This document shows positions 7,770 through 19,547 of a DNA stretch of 64,000 nt, piece after piece. The notes under the pieces are model-generated. The model did no database searches. It was not told the DNA's origin and was given only the letters and a program-made list of their open reading frames with translations. The stretch lies in the NCBI RefSeq assembly GCF_000425745.1, contig NZ_AUEA01000012.1, positions 98,846-162,845 of the forward strand. The letters run 5' to 3'. A program made the position numbers and the translations under genes. Numbering within the stretch: position 1 is the stretch's first letter; every line of letters starts with the position of its first letter. This DNA is from Pseudomonas cremoricolorata DSM 17059 = NBRC 16634. GTDB taxonomy: Bacteria; Pseudomonadota; Gammaproteobacteria; Pseudomonadales; Pseudomonadaceae.

Positions 7770-9275
7770 ATGAGTCACGAATACGATACGGTTTTTGTCG
7801 GCGCCGGCCTCGGCGCGCTCGCCAGCGCCAGCCTCATGGCCCAACGCGGCCAGAAAGTCCTGGTGGTGGAAAAGCACAATATTCCTGGCGGTTACGCCAG
7901 CAACTTCCGCCGCAAGGACTTCACCTTCGATGTATCACTGCATTCGTTCGATGGGGTGATGCGTGGCGGTCATTCGTTCAAGGTCATCGAGGCCTGTGGG
8001 GTGGCCGACAAGGTCGAGTTCCTCCATCACCCGACGCTGTACCGCTACCGCGCAGACGATATCGACATCACCGTCGGCCACCGCGATCTCGAGGGTTACA
8101 AGAACGCATTGTTCCGATTCTTTCCTGAAGAGACCGACAACATCAATCGCCTGTTCGCCGAATCACGACGCAACTATCAGGACTTGTGTGGCTTTCTCTA
8201 TTCACGCAAACCGTTCTGGATGCGTCTGGTCGCGACGCCCATGGTCTATCCGCGGGTGCTTCGCTATGGCCACGAAACGGTGGACGCCTACTTTTCCCGC
8301 TTCACCGCCAACGAGCGGCTCAAGGAAGTGCTGTCAGCGCAATGGAGCTACTACGGCCTGCCGGCCAAGGACCTGGCGTTTGGCTATTTTTCCTACCCGT
8401 TCATCGACTACCTCGACCACGGCGGCTACTCGATCAAGGGTGGCTCGCAGGCGCTGTCTCAAGCCTTGGTCGAAGTCATCGAAGCCCATGGCGGGCGAGT
8501 GGAGCTGGAGTCGGCAGTGCAGCGTATCGTCACCAGCCGTGGCCGAATCAAGGGCGTGGTGACGCGCAAGTCGGGCGAGGTGAGGGCGCGCAACGTAGTG
8601 GCCAACATCTCGCCGCAAGCGGTCGTGGCGCTCACCGGCGAAGAGCATTTCGCCCCGCGCTATCTGTCGCGGCTACGTGAGCAGAAGCTCTCGGTCTCGG
8701 GCTTTCAGGTGTACCTGGGGCTCGACTGCCCGCTGAGCGAACTGGGCGTCGGAGCCGAAGACTACATTCACTTCTTCGCCCCGCCGAAGACCCAGCGCGA
8801 GCAGTTCGAGCACATCAAGGCCGGAGAGCTGCACCCCGACAACACCAGTTGGTCGATCAATTACTTTTCCAACATCGATCCGTCCATGGTGCCCGTCGGC
8901 AAATCCAGCCTGGGCCTGTTCACCCTTACCGGACCCAGTGAATGGCACTCGCTGAGCAAGCTCGAGTACCGGCGCAAGAAACAGGCGCTGACCGATTTGC
9001 TGATCGACAACGCCGAGCGCGTCATGCCCGGGCTGCGCCAGCACATCGAAGTGTGCGAGGCCGGCTCGCCGAGGACCATGAGCAAGTTCACGCAAAACCC
9101 GGAAGGCGCTATCTACGGCTTCGAACAGACCACCCGGCAGTCCGGCCTGTTCAACCGCTTCCCGCAGAAGTACCCGGTCAAAGGCCTCTACCAGGTAGGC
9201 GCCTGGACATTCCCCGGCGCCGGCTTCATCGGCACGATGCTGTCGGCGCGTGTCTTGGTCGACCGCTATTTCTGA
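7770..9275 (+). CDS. CrtI-like FAD-dependent oxidoreductase 2
   Basis: This 501-residue protein is of the phytoene desaturase/isomerase superfamily. It has TVFVGAGLGALASASLMA at the N-terminus, IPGGYASNF, FDVSLHSFDG, and a C-terminal GLYQVGAWTFPGAGFIGTMLSARV segment characteristic of CrtI-type enzymes. GGGAGAA precedes the ATG at 7770, so this start is better than the upstream 7743. It is similar in layout to the products at 4588 and 9712 but clearly divergent from them, so the three probably act on different positions or intermediates. It could introduce or move double bonds. Confidence 0.82.
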   Translation: MSHEYDTVFVGAGLGALASASLMAQRGQKVLVVEKHNIPGGYASNFRRKDFTFDVSLHSFDGVMRGGHSFKVIEACGVADKVEFLHHPTLYRYRADDIDITVGHRDLEGYKNALFRFFPEETDNINRLFAESRRNYQDLCGFLYSRKPFWMRLVATPMVYPRVLRYGHETVDAYFSRFTANERLKEVLSAQWSYYGLPAKDLAFGYFSYPFIDYLDHGGYSIKGGSQALSQALVEVIEAHGGRVELESAVQRIVTSRGRIKGVVTRKSGEVRARNVVANISPQAVVALTGEEHFAPRYLSRLREQKLSVSGFQVYLGLDCPLSELGVGAEDYIHFFAPPKTQREQFEHIKAGELHPDNTSWSINYFSNIDPSMVPVGKSSLGLFTLTGPSEWHSLSKLEYRRKKQALTDLLIDNAERVMPGLRQHIEVCEAGSPRTMSKFTQNPEGAIYGFEQTTRQSGLFNRFPQKYPVKGLYQVGAWTFPGAGFIGTMLSARVLVDRYF

Positions 9276-9317
9276 CCGGCGATTTCCTGTCCTCAATCGA
9301 ACATTGCGAGACTTCCC

Positions 9318-9689
9318 ATGACCTACGTCGTCACTGACAACTGCATTCGTTGCCGGCACACCAACTGCGTCGACATCTGTCCTGCCGATGCCTTTCACCT
9401 GGGCCCCAACTTCATCGTCATCAACCCCCAGGAATGCGTCGACTGCGGCCTGTGCCTGCCCGAGTGCCCGGAAGCGGCGATCACGCCGGAGAACCAGCTC
9501 GATGACAGCAACCGTCATTTCCTGGACCTCAACGCCACACTGGCCGAGCACTGGCCGGTGATCCTGCAGCGCATTCCCGCGCTTGAGGATCATCCGCAGT
9601 GGAGTGGGGTGCCCAACAAGTTGCCGCACCTGATTCATGAAGCCGACCCGGTCGATCCGGTCCGCGATACGCACCTGGCCCACGCCTGA
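9318..9689 (+). CDS. 7Fe ferredoxin ([3Fe-4S][4Fe-4S]), FdxA-like
   Basis: This 123-residue electron carrier closely resembles Azotobacter-type ferredoxin I. The N-terminal DNCIRCRHTNCVDICP and the second ECVDCGLCLPECP supply the seven cluster cysteines, and the C-terminal helix (FLDLNATLAEHWPVI) also matches the family. The free cysteine that usually follows the first cluster motif (CFYEG in the classical protein) is replaced (AFHLG). Housekeeping fdxA is normally elsewhere, often near mutS. This copy inside a biosynthetic operon suggests a dedicated donor to the diiron oxygenase or the flavoproteins. Confidence 0.9.
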   Translation: MTYVVTDNCIRCRHTNCVDICPADAFHLGPNFIVINPQECVDCGLCLPECPEAAITPENQLDDSNRHFLDLNATLAEHWPVILQRIPALEDHPQWSGVPNKLPHLIHEADPVDPVRDTHLAHA

Positions 9690-9711
9690 CGCCCAACTGG
9701 AATCTGTCCCC

Positions 9712-11361
9712 ATGCAAACCTACGATCGATTCAAAACCCTTGAAAGCGAGACCTTCGACGTCATCGTGGTGGGTGCCGGTATCGGCGGCCTGACCGCTGC
9801 CGCGACCTTGGCCAACCGCGGCAAGCAGGTACTGGTGCTCGACATGCACTATGAGATGGGCGGCTGCGCCACGGTGTTTCACCGCAAAGGCAAGGACTAC
9901 GAGTTCGACGTGGGTCTGCACTACATCGGTGATTGCGGCAAGGACGGTCTGATCCCACGTATCCTGCGTGGTGCTGGCATCGACGATGGCGAAATCAACT
10001 TCATCGAGCAAGACCCCGAAGGCTTCGAGACCTTGTGCTTCCCGGACTTCCAGTTCGCCATTCCACGCGGCTACGCACGCTTCCGAGAAAAATTGATTGA
10101 GGCTTTTCCGCAGGAAAAGGCCGGGATCGAGCGCTACTTCCGGATGCTTCAGCAAGTCTGGGACTTCATGGGGATTCACTCGCGTCCGCTTTCGGCGCTG
10201 TGGGTGCTGCCACGTTCATGGATGCTGATGCGCCATGCCAAGTCCACCGTGGCCGAGTTCCTCGATACCTGTACCCAGGACGAGCGACTGCGCGCGGTGC
10301 TCACCGGTCAATTGGGCGTTTACCATCAGCCTCCAAGCCGGGCGACCATGGCGGGCCATGCGGCGGTGGTCAACCATTTCCTGCAGGGTTCCTACTATCC
10401 ATCGGGAGGCGGGCAGTTGTTCTCCGACAAACTCGGTGCAGTGGTAGAACGCAATGGCGGCAAGATTCTGCTGCGTTCCAAGGTCGAGCGCATCCTGATC
10501 GAGAATGGCCGTGCAATGGGTGTTCAATTCAATAACAAGCACCTGGGCATGCGTACCGTTCGAGCGCGCGACATCATCTGCAATGCCGATATCAAACATG
10601 CCTTGCTCGATCTTGTGGGTCGCGATCAACTCAAACGCAGCACGGTCAAACGCGCCGAACGGTTCGAGATGTCGCCGGCGATGGGGGTGGTGTATCTGGG
10701 CATCGACATGGACCTCAAGGCCATGGGACTGAAGAACACCAACTATCGGATCTACCCTGGCTGCGACTACGAGAAAGCCTATCGCGAGGTGTTCGCTGAG
10801 CGCTTCCCCGATGAGCCACACTTGTTCATCGGCAACGCGACCATGAAAGACCCGGACAACCCTGCCATCGCTCCACCGGGCATCTACAACTTGCAGTTGA
10901 TGTCGGCGGTGCCGTCAGCACCCGAAAGCTGGGGCCTGAGCGAGGCTGAGGTACGCGACGGCAGCTATCGCAACAATCCGGCCTACCTGGCGAAGAAGCA
11001 GTGGTACGCCGAACAACTCATCGCCTTGGCCGAAAGGGTGATACCCGGCATGTCCCAACACATCGTCTATCAGGAAGTCTCGACACCGTTTTCGGTAACG
11101 CGCTTCATCGGTTCAGAGGGCGGCACTTCCTATGGCCTGGCCTTTACCCCTGAGTACTTCCTGCACAACCGCCCCGGCGCCAAAACCGATATTCGCAACC
11201 TCTACCTCTGTGGCGCCTCGACCCGAACCGGGCACGGCATCTTCGGCGCAATGACGGGCGGAGTCGAAGCGGCGGCTGCGGTGAGCGGGCGCAAGGTGCG
11301 CTATCAGATCATGGACATCGGCACCCGTGCCCAGGCAGAGGTTCAGACCGCAGGGCAGTAA
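9712..11361 (+). CDS. CrtI/RetSat-like FAD-dependent oxidoreductase 3
   Basis: This 549-residue flavoprotein is the last gene of the putative operon. It has the GxGxxG fold (VIVVGAGIGGLTAAATLA), MGGCATVF, and EFDVGLHYIGD, which resembles carotenoid isomerase and retinol saturase more than desaturases. The C-terminal LYLCGASTRTGHGIFGAMTGG contacts FAD. Saturation or cis/trans isomerisation of a conjugated chain is therefore possible. The start at 9712 has only a weak ribosome site, and it lies 22 bp after the ferredoxin gene. No terminator is obvious in the 90 bp that follow. Confidence 0.8.
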   Translation: MQTYDRFKTLESETFDVIVVGAGIGGLTAAATLANRGKQVLVLDMHYEMGGCATVFHRKGKDYEFDVGLHYIGDCGKDGLIPRILRGAGIDDGEINFIEQDPEGFETLCFPDFQFAIPRGYARFREKLIEAFPQEKAGIERYFRMLQQVWDFMGIHSRPLSALWVLPRSWMLMRHAKSTVAEFLDTCTQDERLRAVLTGQLGVYHQPPSRATMAGHAAVVNHFLQGSYYPSGGGQLFSDKLGAVVERNGGKILLRSKVERILIENGRAMGVQFNNKHLGMRTVRARDIICNADIKHALLDLVGRDQLKRSTVKRAERFEMSPAMGVVYLGIDMDLKAMGLKNTNYRIYPGCDYEKAYREVFAERFPDEPHLFIGNATMKDPDNPAIAPPGIYNLQLMSAVPSAPESWGLSEAEVRDGSYRNNPAYLAKKQWYAEQLIALAERVIPGMSQHIVYQEVSTPFSVTRFIGSEGGTSYGLAFTPEYFLHNRPGAKTDIRNLYLCGASTRTGHGIFGAMTGGVEAAAAVSGRKVRYQIMDIGTRAQAEVQTAGQ

Positions 11362-11451
11362 GCGATTGTTCAGCCCCGGTCGGCAACAAGGCTATGCTCG
11401 ACATGGCTGAATGAATGGATCAATCAGCCTGTGCACTCAAGGAGCGATGAC

Positions 11452-11883
11452 GTGGCGAGCGACTACAACCTGACACTGGCAATAGCCGCAGGCCTTAGCC
11501 TGATCGCGGCATCGCTGCATATCGGCGTCATCATCGGCGGGCCGTCCTGGTACCACCTGTTCGGCGCTGGCGAACGATTCGTCCGCGCCGCCCGTTCAGG
11601 GAAACGTTATCCCGCAGTGGTGACGGCGGGGATCGCCGGGGTGCTGTTCATCTGGGCACTGTATGCATTCTCCGGAGCGGGCATGCTCGACCCCATGCCT
11701 CTGCTTCGCCCGGCGCTCTGCGCGATCACTGCGGTGTATTTGCTACGCGGCATCGTCGGCCCGTTCGCCCTGGCGGGGACCGGGCGCAGCAAACGTTTCA
11801 TCGCCATCAGTTCAGCGATCTGCCTTGTGTATGGGCTGGTGCATCTGACCGGCCTGATCCAAGTGTGGGCAGCGTTGAGCTGA
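11452..11883 (+). CDS. Small membrane protein of unknown function
   Basis: This is a 143-residue hydrophobic protein with about four membrane segments (LAIAAGLSLIAASLHIGVII, VVTAGIAGVLFIWALYAF, LLRPALCAITAVYLL, FIAISSAICLVYGLVHLTGLI). I do not recognise a functional motif. The start is the GTG at 11452, because AAGGAG at 11439-11444 is optimally spaced; the GTG at 11431 lacks a site. It lies 90 bp after the third flavoprotein and tail-to-tail with gyrB, and may be either a trailing gene of the operon or a separate unit. Confidence 0.75.
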   Translation: MASDYNLTLAIAAGLSLIAASLHIGVIIGGPSWYHLFGAGERFVRAARSGKRYPAVVTAGIAGVLFIWALYAFSGAGMLDPMPLLRPALCAITAVYLLRGIVGPFALAGTGRSKRFIAISSAICLVYGLVHLTGLIQVWAALS

Positions 11884-11901
11884 GCGGTACATCACAGGCA
11901 T

Positions 11902-11929
11902 AAAAAAACCCGCTTTCGCGGGTTTTTTT
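11902..11929. terminator. Bidirectional intrinsic terminator between membrane protein and gyrB
   Basis: A perfect stem ACCCGC/GCGGGT with a 4-base loop is extended by seven A on the left and seven T on the right. It can terminate transcription from both the plus-strand gene ending at 11883 and minus-strand gyrB ending at 11938. Confidence 0.92.
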
Positions 11930-11937
11930 GGACTTGA

Positions 11938-15466
<3,529 letters not shown>

Positions 15467-15482
15467 GGAAGGCGTCTATCAG

Positions 15483-16586
15483 TTACAGACGCATCGGCAT
15501 GACGACATAGGAGGAATCATCGTTGCCTGCTTCTTGCAGCAGCGCACTGCTGTTGGAGTCGGACAGGATCAAGCGAACCTGTTCGGTAGTCATCACGCCC
15601 AATACGTCAAGCAGATAGCTCACGTTGAAGCCGATTTCCAGCGAGCTACCGTTGTAGTCGACGCTGATTTCTTCTTCCGCTTCTTCCTGCTCGGGGTTGT
15701 TGGCAAGAATCTTCAGTTGGCCAGCGGCAAGTTGCAGGCGAATGCCCCGGTACTTCTCATTGGACAGAATGGCGGTACGGCTGAAGGCCTCACGCAGGGC
15801 CTGGCGATCACCCAACACCAACTTGTCACCGCCCTTGGGCAGCACGCGCTCGTAGTCTGGGAACTTGCCATCTACCAGCTTGGAGGTGAAGGTGAATTCG
15901 CCTGTGGTCGCGCGGATATGGTGTTGGCCCAGAACGATACTGACCATCCCTTCAGGATCGGTCAGCAGGCGCGCCAGTTCGAGAATACCTTTGCGGGGAA
16001 CGATCACCTGGTGACGATCAGCCTGGCCAATGGGTGCTTGCATCGCACACAGCGCCAGACGGTGACCGTCGGTAGCCACAGCGCGCAGGGTATCTGCAGA
16101 CACTTCAAGCAACATGCCGTTGAGGTAGTAGCGCACGTCCTGCTGAGCCATGGCGAAGCTGGTGCGCTCGATCAGACGGCGCAGCTTGCTCTGCTCGAGG
16201 TTGCAGGTCAGCGAACCCGGGCCTTCTTCTACCGTAGGGAAATCGTTGGCCGGCAGGGTCGACAAGGTGAAACGACTACGCCCGGCCTTGACCAGCAGCT
16301 TCTGCTCATCGAGCTTGATGTCGATCAGCACATCGCTTGGCAGGCTCTTGCAGATGTCCATCAGCTTGCGCGCCGGTACGGTGATCTCGCCCGGCTCGGC
16401 AGGCTCTTCCAACTGCACACGGCCGACCAGTTCGACTTCCAGGTCGGTACCGGTCAACGACAGTTGTTGACCTTGCACGACCAGCAGCACGTTGGACAGA
16501 ACCGGCAGAGTCTGACGACGCTCGACGACGCCTGCGACCAGTTGCAGGGGTTTCAACAGAGCTTCGCGTTGAATGGTGAAATGCAT
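15483..16586 (-). CDS. dnaN: DNA polymerase III beta sliding clamp
   Basis: This 367-residue protein has the length and sequence of the Pseudomonas beta clamp. It begins MHFTIQREALLKPLQLV and ends SYVVMPMRL, the conserved hydrophobic-cleft C-terminus used by clamp-binding partners. The dimer encircles DNA and tethers polymerase III. It lies 40 bp downstream of dnaA and is presumably co-transcribed with it and recF. Confidence 0.98.
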   Translation of the reverse strand: MHFTIQREALLKPLQLVAGVVERRQTLPVLSNVLLVVQGQQLSLTGTDLEVELVGRVQLEEPAEPGEITVPARKLMDICKSLPSDVLIDIKLDEQKLLVKAGRSRFTLSTLPANDFPTVEEGPGSLTCNLEQSKLRRLIERTSFAMAQQDVRYYLNGMLLEVSADTLRAVATDGHRLALCAMQAPIGQADRHQVIVPRKGILELARLLTDPEGMVSIVLGQHHIRATTGEFTFTSKLVDGKFPDYERVLPKGGDKLVLGDRQALREAFSRTAILSNEKYRGIRLQLAAGQLKILANNPEQEEAEEEISVDYNGSSLEIGFNVSYLLDVLGVMTTEQVRLILSDSNSSALLQEAGNDDSSYVVMPMRL

Positions 16587-16626
16587 GGTCTAGTCCCTTG
16601 CCTTCAATAAGCTACGCCCGAACGCA

Positions 16627-18162
16627 TCAGGTGGTCAGCGTCCGCAGCAGGTTCTTGTAGTCCTCGCGAATGTCCGCGTCGGATTCCTTGAGTTCATTGA
16701 TCTTGCGGCACGCGTGCAGCACGGTGGTGTGGTCGCGTCCGCCAAACATGTCGCCGATTTCCGGCAGGCTGTGGTTGGTCAGTTCCTTGGACAACGCCAT
16801 GGCGACCTGACGGGGCCTGGCCACCGAACGTGAGCGACGCTTGGACAACAGATCAGAGATCTTGATCTTGTAGTACTCGGCCACGGTGCGCTGAATGTTA
16901 TCCACACTCACCAGTTTGTCCTGCAGCGCGAGCAGATCTTTCAGCGATTCACGAATCAGTTCGATGGTGATGTCGCGACCCATGAAGTGCGAATGGGCGA
17001 TCACACGCTTGAGCGCGCCTTCCAGTTCCCGGACGTTGGAGCGGATGCGCTGAGCGATGAAGAACGCTGCATCGTGGGGCAACTCAACCTTCGCCTGATC
17101 AGCCTTCTTCATCAGAATGGCCACGCGAGTTTCCAGCTCTGGAGGCTCTACCGCAACCGTAAGGCCCCAGCCGAATCGCGATTTCAGCCGCTCTTCAAGG
17201 CCTTCGATCTCTTTCGGATAGCGGTCACTGGTAAGAATCACCTGCTGACCACCCTCGAGCAACGCGTTGAAGGTGTGGAAAAACTCTTCCTGCGAGCGCT
17301 CTTTACGGGCGAAGAACTGAATGTCGTCGATCAACAGCGCATCCACCGAACGGTAGAAGCGCTTGAACTCGTTGATGGCATTGAGCTGCAGTGCCTTGAC
17401 CATATCCGCGACGAACCGCTCCGAATGCAGGTAGACCACCTTGGCATTGGGGTTCTTTTTCAGCAGATGGTTGCCCACGGCATGCATCAGGTGGGTCTTG
17501 CCCAGGCCTACGCCGCCATACAGGAACAGCGGGTTGTAGCCGTGCTTGGGATTGTCGGCCACCTGCCAGGCTGCGGCACGCGCCAACTGGTTCGACTTAC
17601 CCTCGACGAACGTCTCGAAGGTGAACGTGCGGTTCAGGTAACTGGTGTGCTTGAGCGCACCTTCGACCTGCACGGTGCGCTGCTCTGTGCGTCCGCTGGG
17701 CACCGGGGCCGTTGCGTTATCGCCCAGGGCATCGAAGCTGTCACGGGTCGAGTCGATATCCACAGAACTGGCTTGCGCAGGCTCTGCTGACGACTTACCC
17801 ACAGGCGCGCTGACCGGCGCAGCCGCCATGCTAGGTGCCGGCGCGTTCTGTTGCTGGCTCGCAGCTGCCATTGCAGCACTGACTGGCGCGTTGGGGGCTG
17901 CGCGCGGTGCGGAACTGCGCCGACTGCCTATTAATAAGGAAAGGGCAGGCGCAATGCCGTCACCTTGTTCATCGATCAGCTCGAGCAAACGGCCAAGGTA
18001 TTTTTCGTTGACCCAGTCGAGTACGAAGCGGTTGGGCGCGTAGACGCGCAACTCGGTGCCTTCGGCTTCGACTTGTAGAGGACGGATCCAGGTATTGAAT
18101 TGCTGGGCAGGCAGCTCATCGCGCAAAAGCTCGACACACTGCTGCCAAAGTTCCACTGACAC
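16627..18162 (-). CDS. dnaA: Chromosomal replication initiator DnaA
   Basis: This 511-residue initiator has four domains. Domain I is N-terminal ([24 protein letters not shown]). Domain II is a long Ala/Pro/Ser-rich linker at roughly residues 85-175. The AAA+ domain carries Walker [15 protein letters not shown] and Walker [11 protein letters not shown]. Domain IV contains the DnaA-box-reading signature [15 protein letters not shown]. It starts at 18162 and faces away from the box-rich origin 70-340 bp upstream, so autoregulation by DnaA binding is likely. One perfect box (16898-16906) also lies inside the gene. Confidence 0.98.
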   Translation of the reverse strand: MSVELWQQCVELLRDELPAQQFNTWIRPLQVEAEGTELRVYAPNRFVLDWVNEKYLGRLLELIDEQGDGIAPALSLLIGSRRSSAPRAAPNAPVSAAMAAASQQQNAPAPSMAAAPVSAPVGKSSAEPAQASSVDIDSTRDSFDALGDNATAPVPSGRTEQRTVQVEGALKHTSYLNRTFTFETFVEGKSNQLARAAAWQVADNPKHGYNPLFLYGGVGLGKTHLMHAVGNHLLKKNPNAKVVYLHSERFVADMVKALQLNAINEFKRFYRSVDALLIDDIQFFARKERSQEEFFHTFNALLEGGQQVILTSDRYPKEIEGLEERLKSRFGWGLTVAVEPPELETRVAILMKKADQAKVELPHDAAFFIAQRIRSNVRELEGALKRVIAHSHFMGRDITIELIRESLKDLLALQDKLVSVDNIQRTVAEYYKIKISDLLSKRRSRSVARPRQVAMALSKELTNHSLPEIGDMFGGRDHTTVLHACRKINELKESDADIREDYKNLLRTLTT

Positions 18163-18231
18163 GGATTTCCCCTGAATGTGAGGGCCGGTAAGGCCAAAAC
18201 AAGCCGGCTATTGTACCGGCGCCAGCGGCAG

Positions 18232-18580
18232 TTATCCACATATGCATGGACAGGACACTACGGCATAAACGCCAAATCGTGACTCTTATGCCGCTGAACT
18301 CTGTGCATAAGCTCTGTGGGTAACCGTCATTGAGCTCTATGCACAACCACCCCCTTTTGCCTGTGCATAATTCTCCTGTGCATAAGAAGGCTAGTTATGC
18401 ACAGGCTGTTTCCAGCCCTCGCACAGTCGCAGCACGCCTTTGAAACAGACTTATCATCGCCTGTAGCGCCCGCATTCAAAGGGCTCGATAGAGTTATCCA
18501 CAGAAAGACCGCTGCTTAAACGTAGTAGATTCTTTAAAAAAGCTTTTTATATGTCTCTCTTTATTTTCAATGTTATTCGC
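18232..18580. other. oriC: DnaA-box cluster and AT-rich unwinding region
   Basis: The 592 bp between dnaA and rpmH hold a classical Pseudomonas origin. Perfect TTATCCACA boxes lie at 18232-18240 and 18494-18502 (plus orientation). TTATGCACA boxes lie at 18302-18310, 18362-18370 and 18377-18385 (minus) and 18395-18403 (plus). TTACCCACA is at 18315-18323 (minus), and a weaker CTATGCACA is at 18337-18345. An AT-rich segment around 18518-18580, containing AAAAAAGCTTTTTATA, is the likely unwinding element. The rest of the intergenic region holds the rpmH promoter; no gene is seen. Confidence 0.93.
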
Positions 18581-18665
18581 TCCCTCGCTGGACAGACCTG
18601 TGCGCTCCCGTCTGGGTGGCATCGAACACATGAGCAACCATTGATAAGGAAAGGCTGGTTGGAAA

Positions 18666-18694
18666 TTGACCTATCGCCTTGCTTTCTCTAGAAT
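18666..18694 (+). promoter_or_regulatory. Sigma-70 promoter for rpmH-rnpA
   Basis: TTGACC (18666-18671) and TAGAAT (18689-18694) are separated by 17 bp, close to consensus. The promoter lies about 60 bp upstream of rpmH and should drive rpmH, rnpA and probably yidD-yidC. Confidence 0.85.
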
Positions 18695-18754
18695 CGCCGA
18701 TCTCTTAAAAAGGGGGCCATTCCGGCCCGTTGTCGACAAACCAGGTAACACGCC

Positions 18755-18889
18755 ATGAAACGTACTTTCCAACCAAGCACCATCAAGCGCGCTCGCACCC
18801 ACGGCTTCCGTGCCCGTATGGCTACCAAGAACGGCCGTGCTGTTCTGTCGCGTCGCCGTGCCAAAGGCCGTAAGCGTCTGGCAATTTGA
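18755..18889 (+). CDS. rpmH: 50S ribosomal protein L34
   Basis: This is a 44-residue, very basic protein beginning [20 protein letters not shown] and ending GRKRLAI, the near-invariant L34 sequence. It is a structural protein of the large ribosomal subunit. It is first in the operon with rnpA, 13 bp before the rnpA start, in the usual order next to oriC. Confidence 0.98.
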   Translation: MKRTFQPSTIKRARTHGFRARMATKNGRAVLSRRRAKGRKRLAI

Positions 18890-18902
18890 TTCTCCGGCAC
18901 AG

Positions 18903-19307
18903 GTGGTGAGTCAGGACTTCAGTCGGGATAAGCGACTGCTTACACCCCGGCATTTCAAAGCGGTCTTCGACTCCCCAACCGGCAAGGTTCCAGGGAAAAA
19001 CCTGCTGATCCTTGCGCGCGAGAACGGACTCGATCTACCACGCCTCGGTCTGGTGATCGGCAAGAAGAGCGTCAAGCTTTCCGTTCAGCGCAATCGCCTC
19101 AAACGCCTGATGCGCGATTCATTTCGCCGGAACCAGCAGAGTCTTGCTGGTCTCGACATCGTGATCGTCGCGCGCAAGGGCTTGGGCGACGTTGAAAACC
19201 CAGAATTGCACCAACATTTTGGCAAGCTCTGGAAACGGCTGGTCCGCAGCCGTCCCTCTCCAGCGGTCACTGCCGACACCGCAGGGGTAGACAGTCACAA
19301 TGCGTAA
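18903..19307 (+). CDS. rnpA: Ribonuclease P protein component
   Basis: This 134-residue basic protein assists the RNase P RNA in maturing tRNA 5' ends. The family signature [25 protein letters not shown] is split here only for length, spanning about residues 43-67, and contains the RNR motif. The start is taken as the GTG at 18903, giving [13 protein letters not shown] as in relatives; an adjacent GTG at 18906 is possible. Its end overlaps yidD by 8 bp. Confidence 0.95.
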   Translation: MVSQDFSRDKRLLTPRHFKAVFDSPTGKVPGKNLLILARENGLDLPRLGLVIGKKSVKLSVQRNRLKRLMRDSFRRNQQSLAGLDIVIVARKGLGDVENPELHQHFGKLWKRLVRSRPSPAVTADTAGVDSHNA

Positions 19308-19545
19308 ACTGGCACTCGTCCCGATCCAGTTTTACCGTTACGCCATTAGTCCACTGATGGCCAGTCACTGTCGTTTCTATCCCAGCTGCTCCTGTTACGC
19401 CTACGAAGCCATTGAAACCCATGGCTTGTTGCGTGGTGGGTGGCTAACCGTTCGCCGCCTGGGGCGATGCAATCCGTGGAACGACGGTGGTTACGATCCC
19501 GTTCCGCCAGCTCCTTCCTCCCGAACTTCTTCGATAGCCGAGTAA
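19300..19545 (+). CDS. yidD: Membrane protein insertion efficiency factor YidD
   Basis: This 81-residue protein has the YidD signature: [12 protein letters not shown], the cysteine-rich [15 protein letters not shown], and the conserved [15 protein letters not shown] near the C-terminus. It is thought to aid YidC-dependent membrane protein insertion. It overlaps rnpA by 8 bp and lies 2 bp before yidC, so the three are translationally linked. Confidence 0.95.
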   Translation: MRKLALVPIQFYRYAISPLMASHCRFYPSCSCYAYEAIETHGLLRGGWLTVRRLGRCNPWNDGGYDPVPPAPSSRTSSIAE

Positions 19546-19547
19546 TC

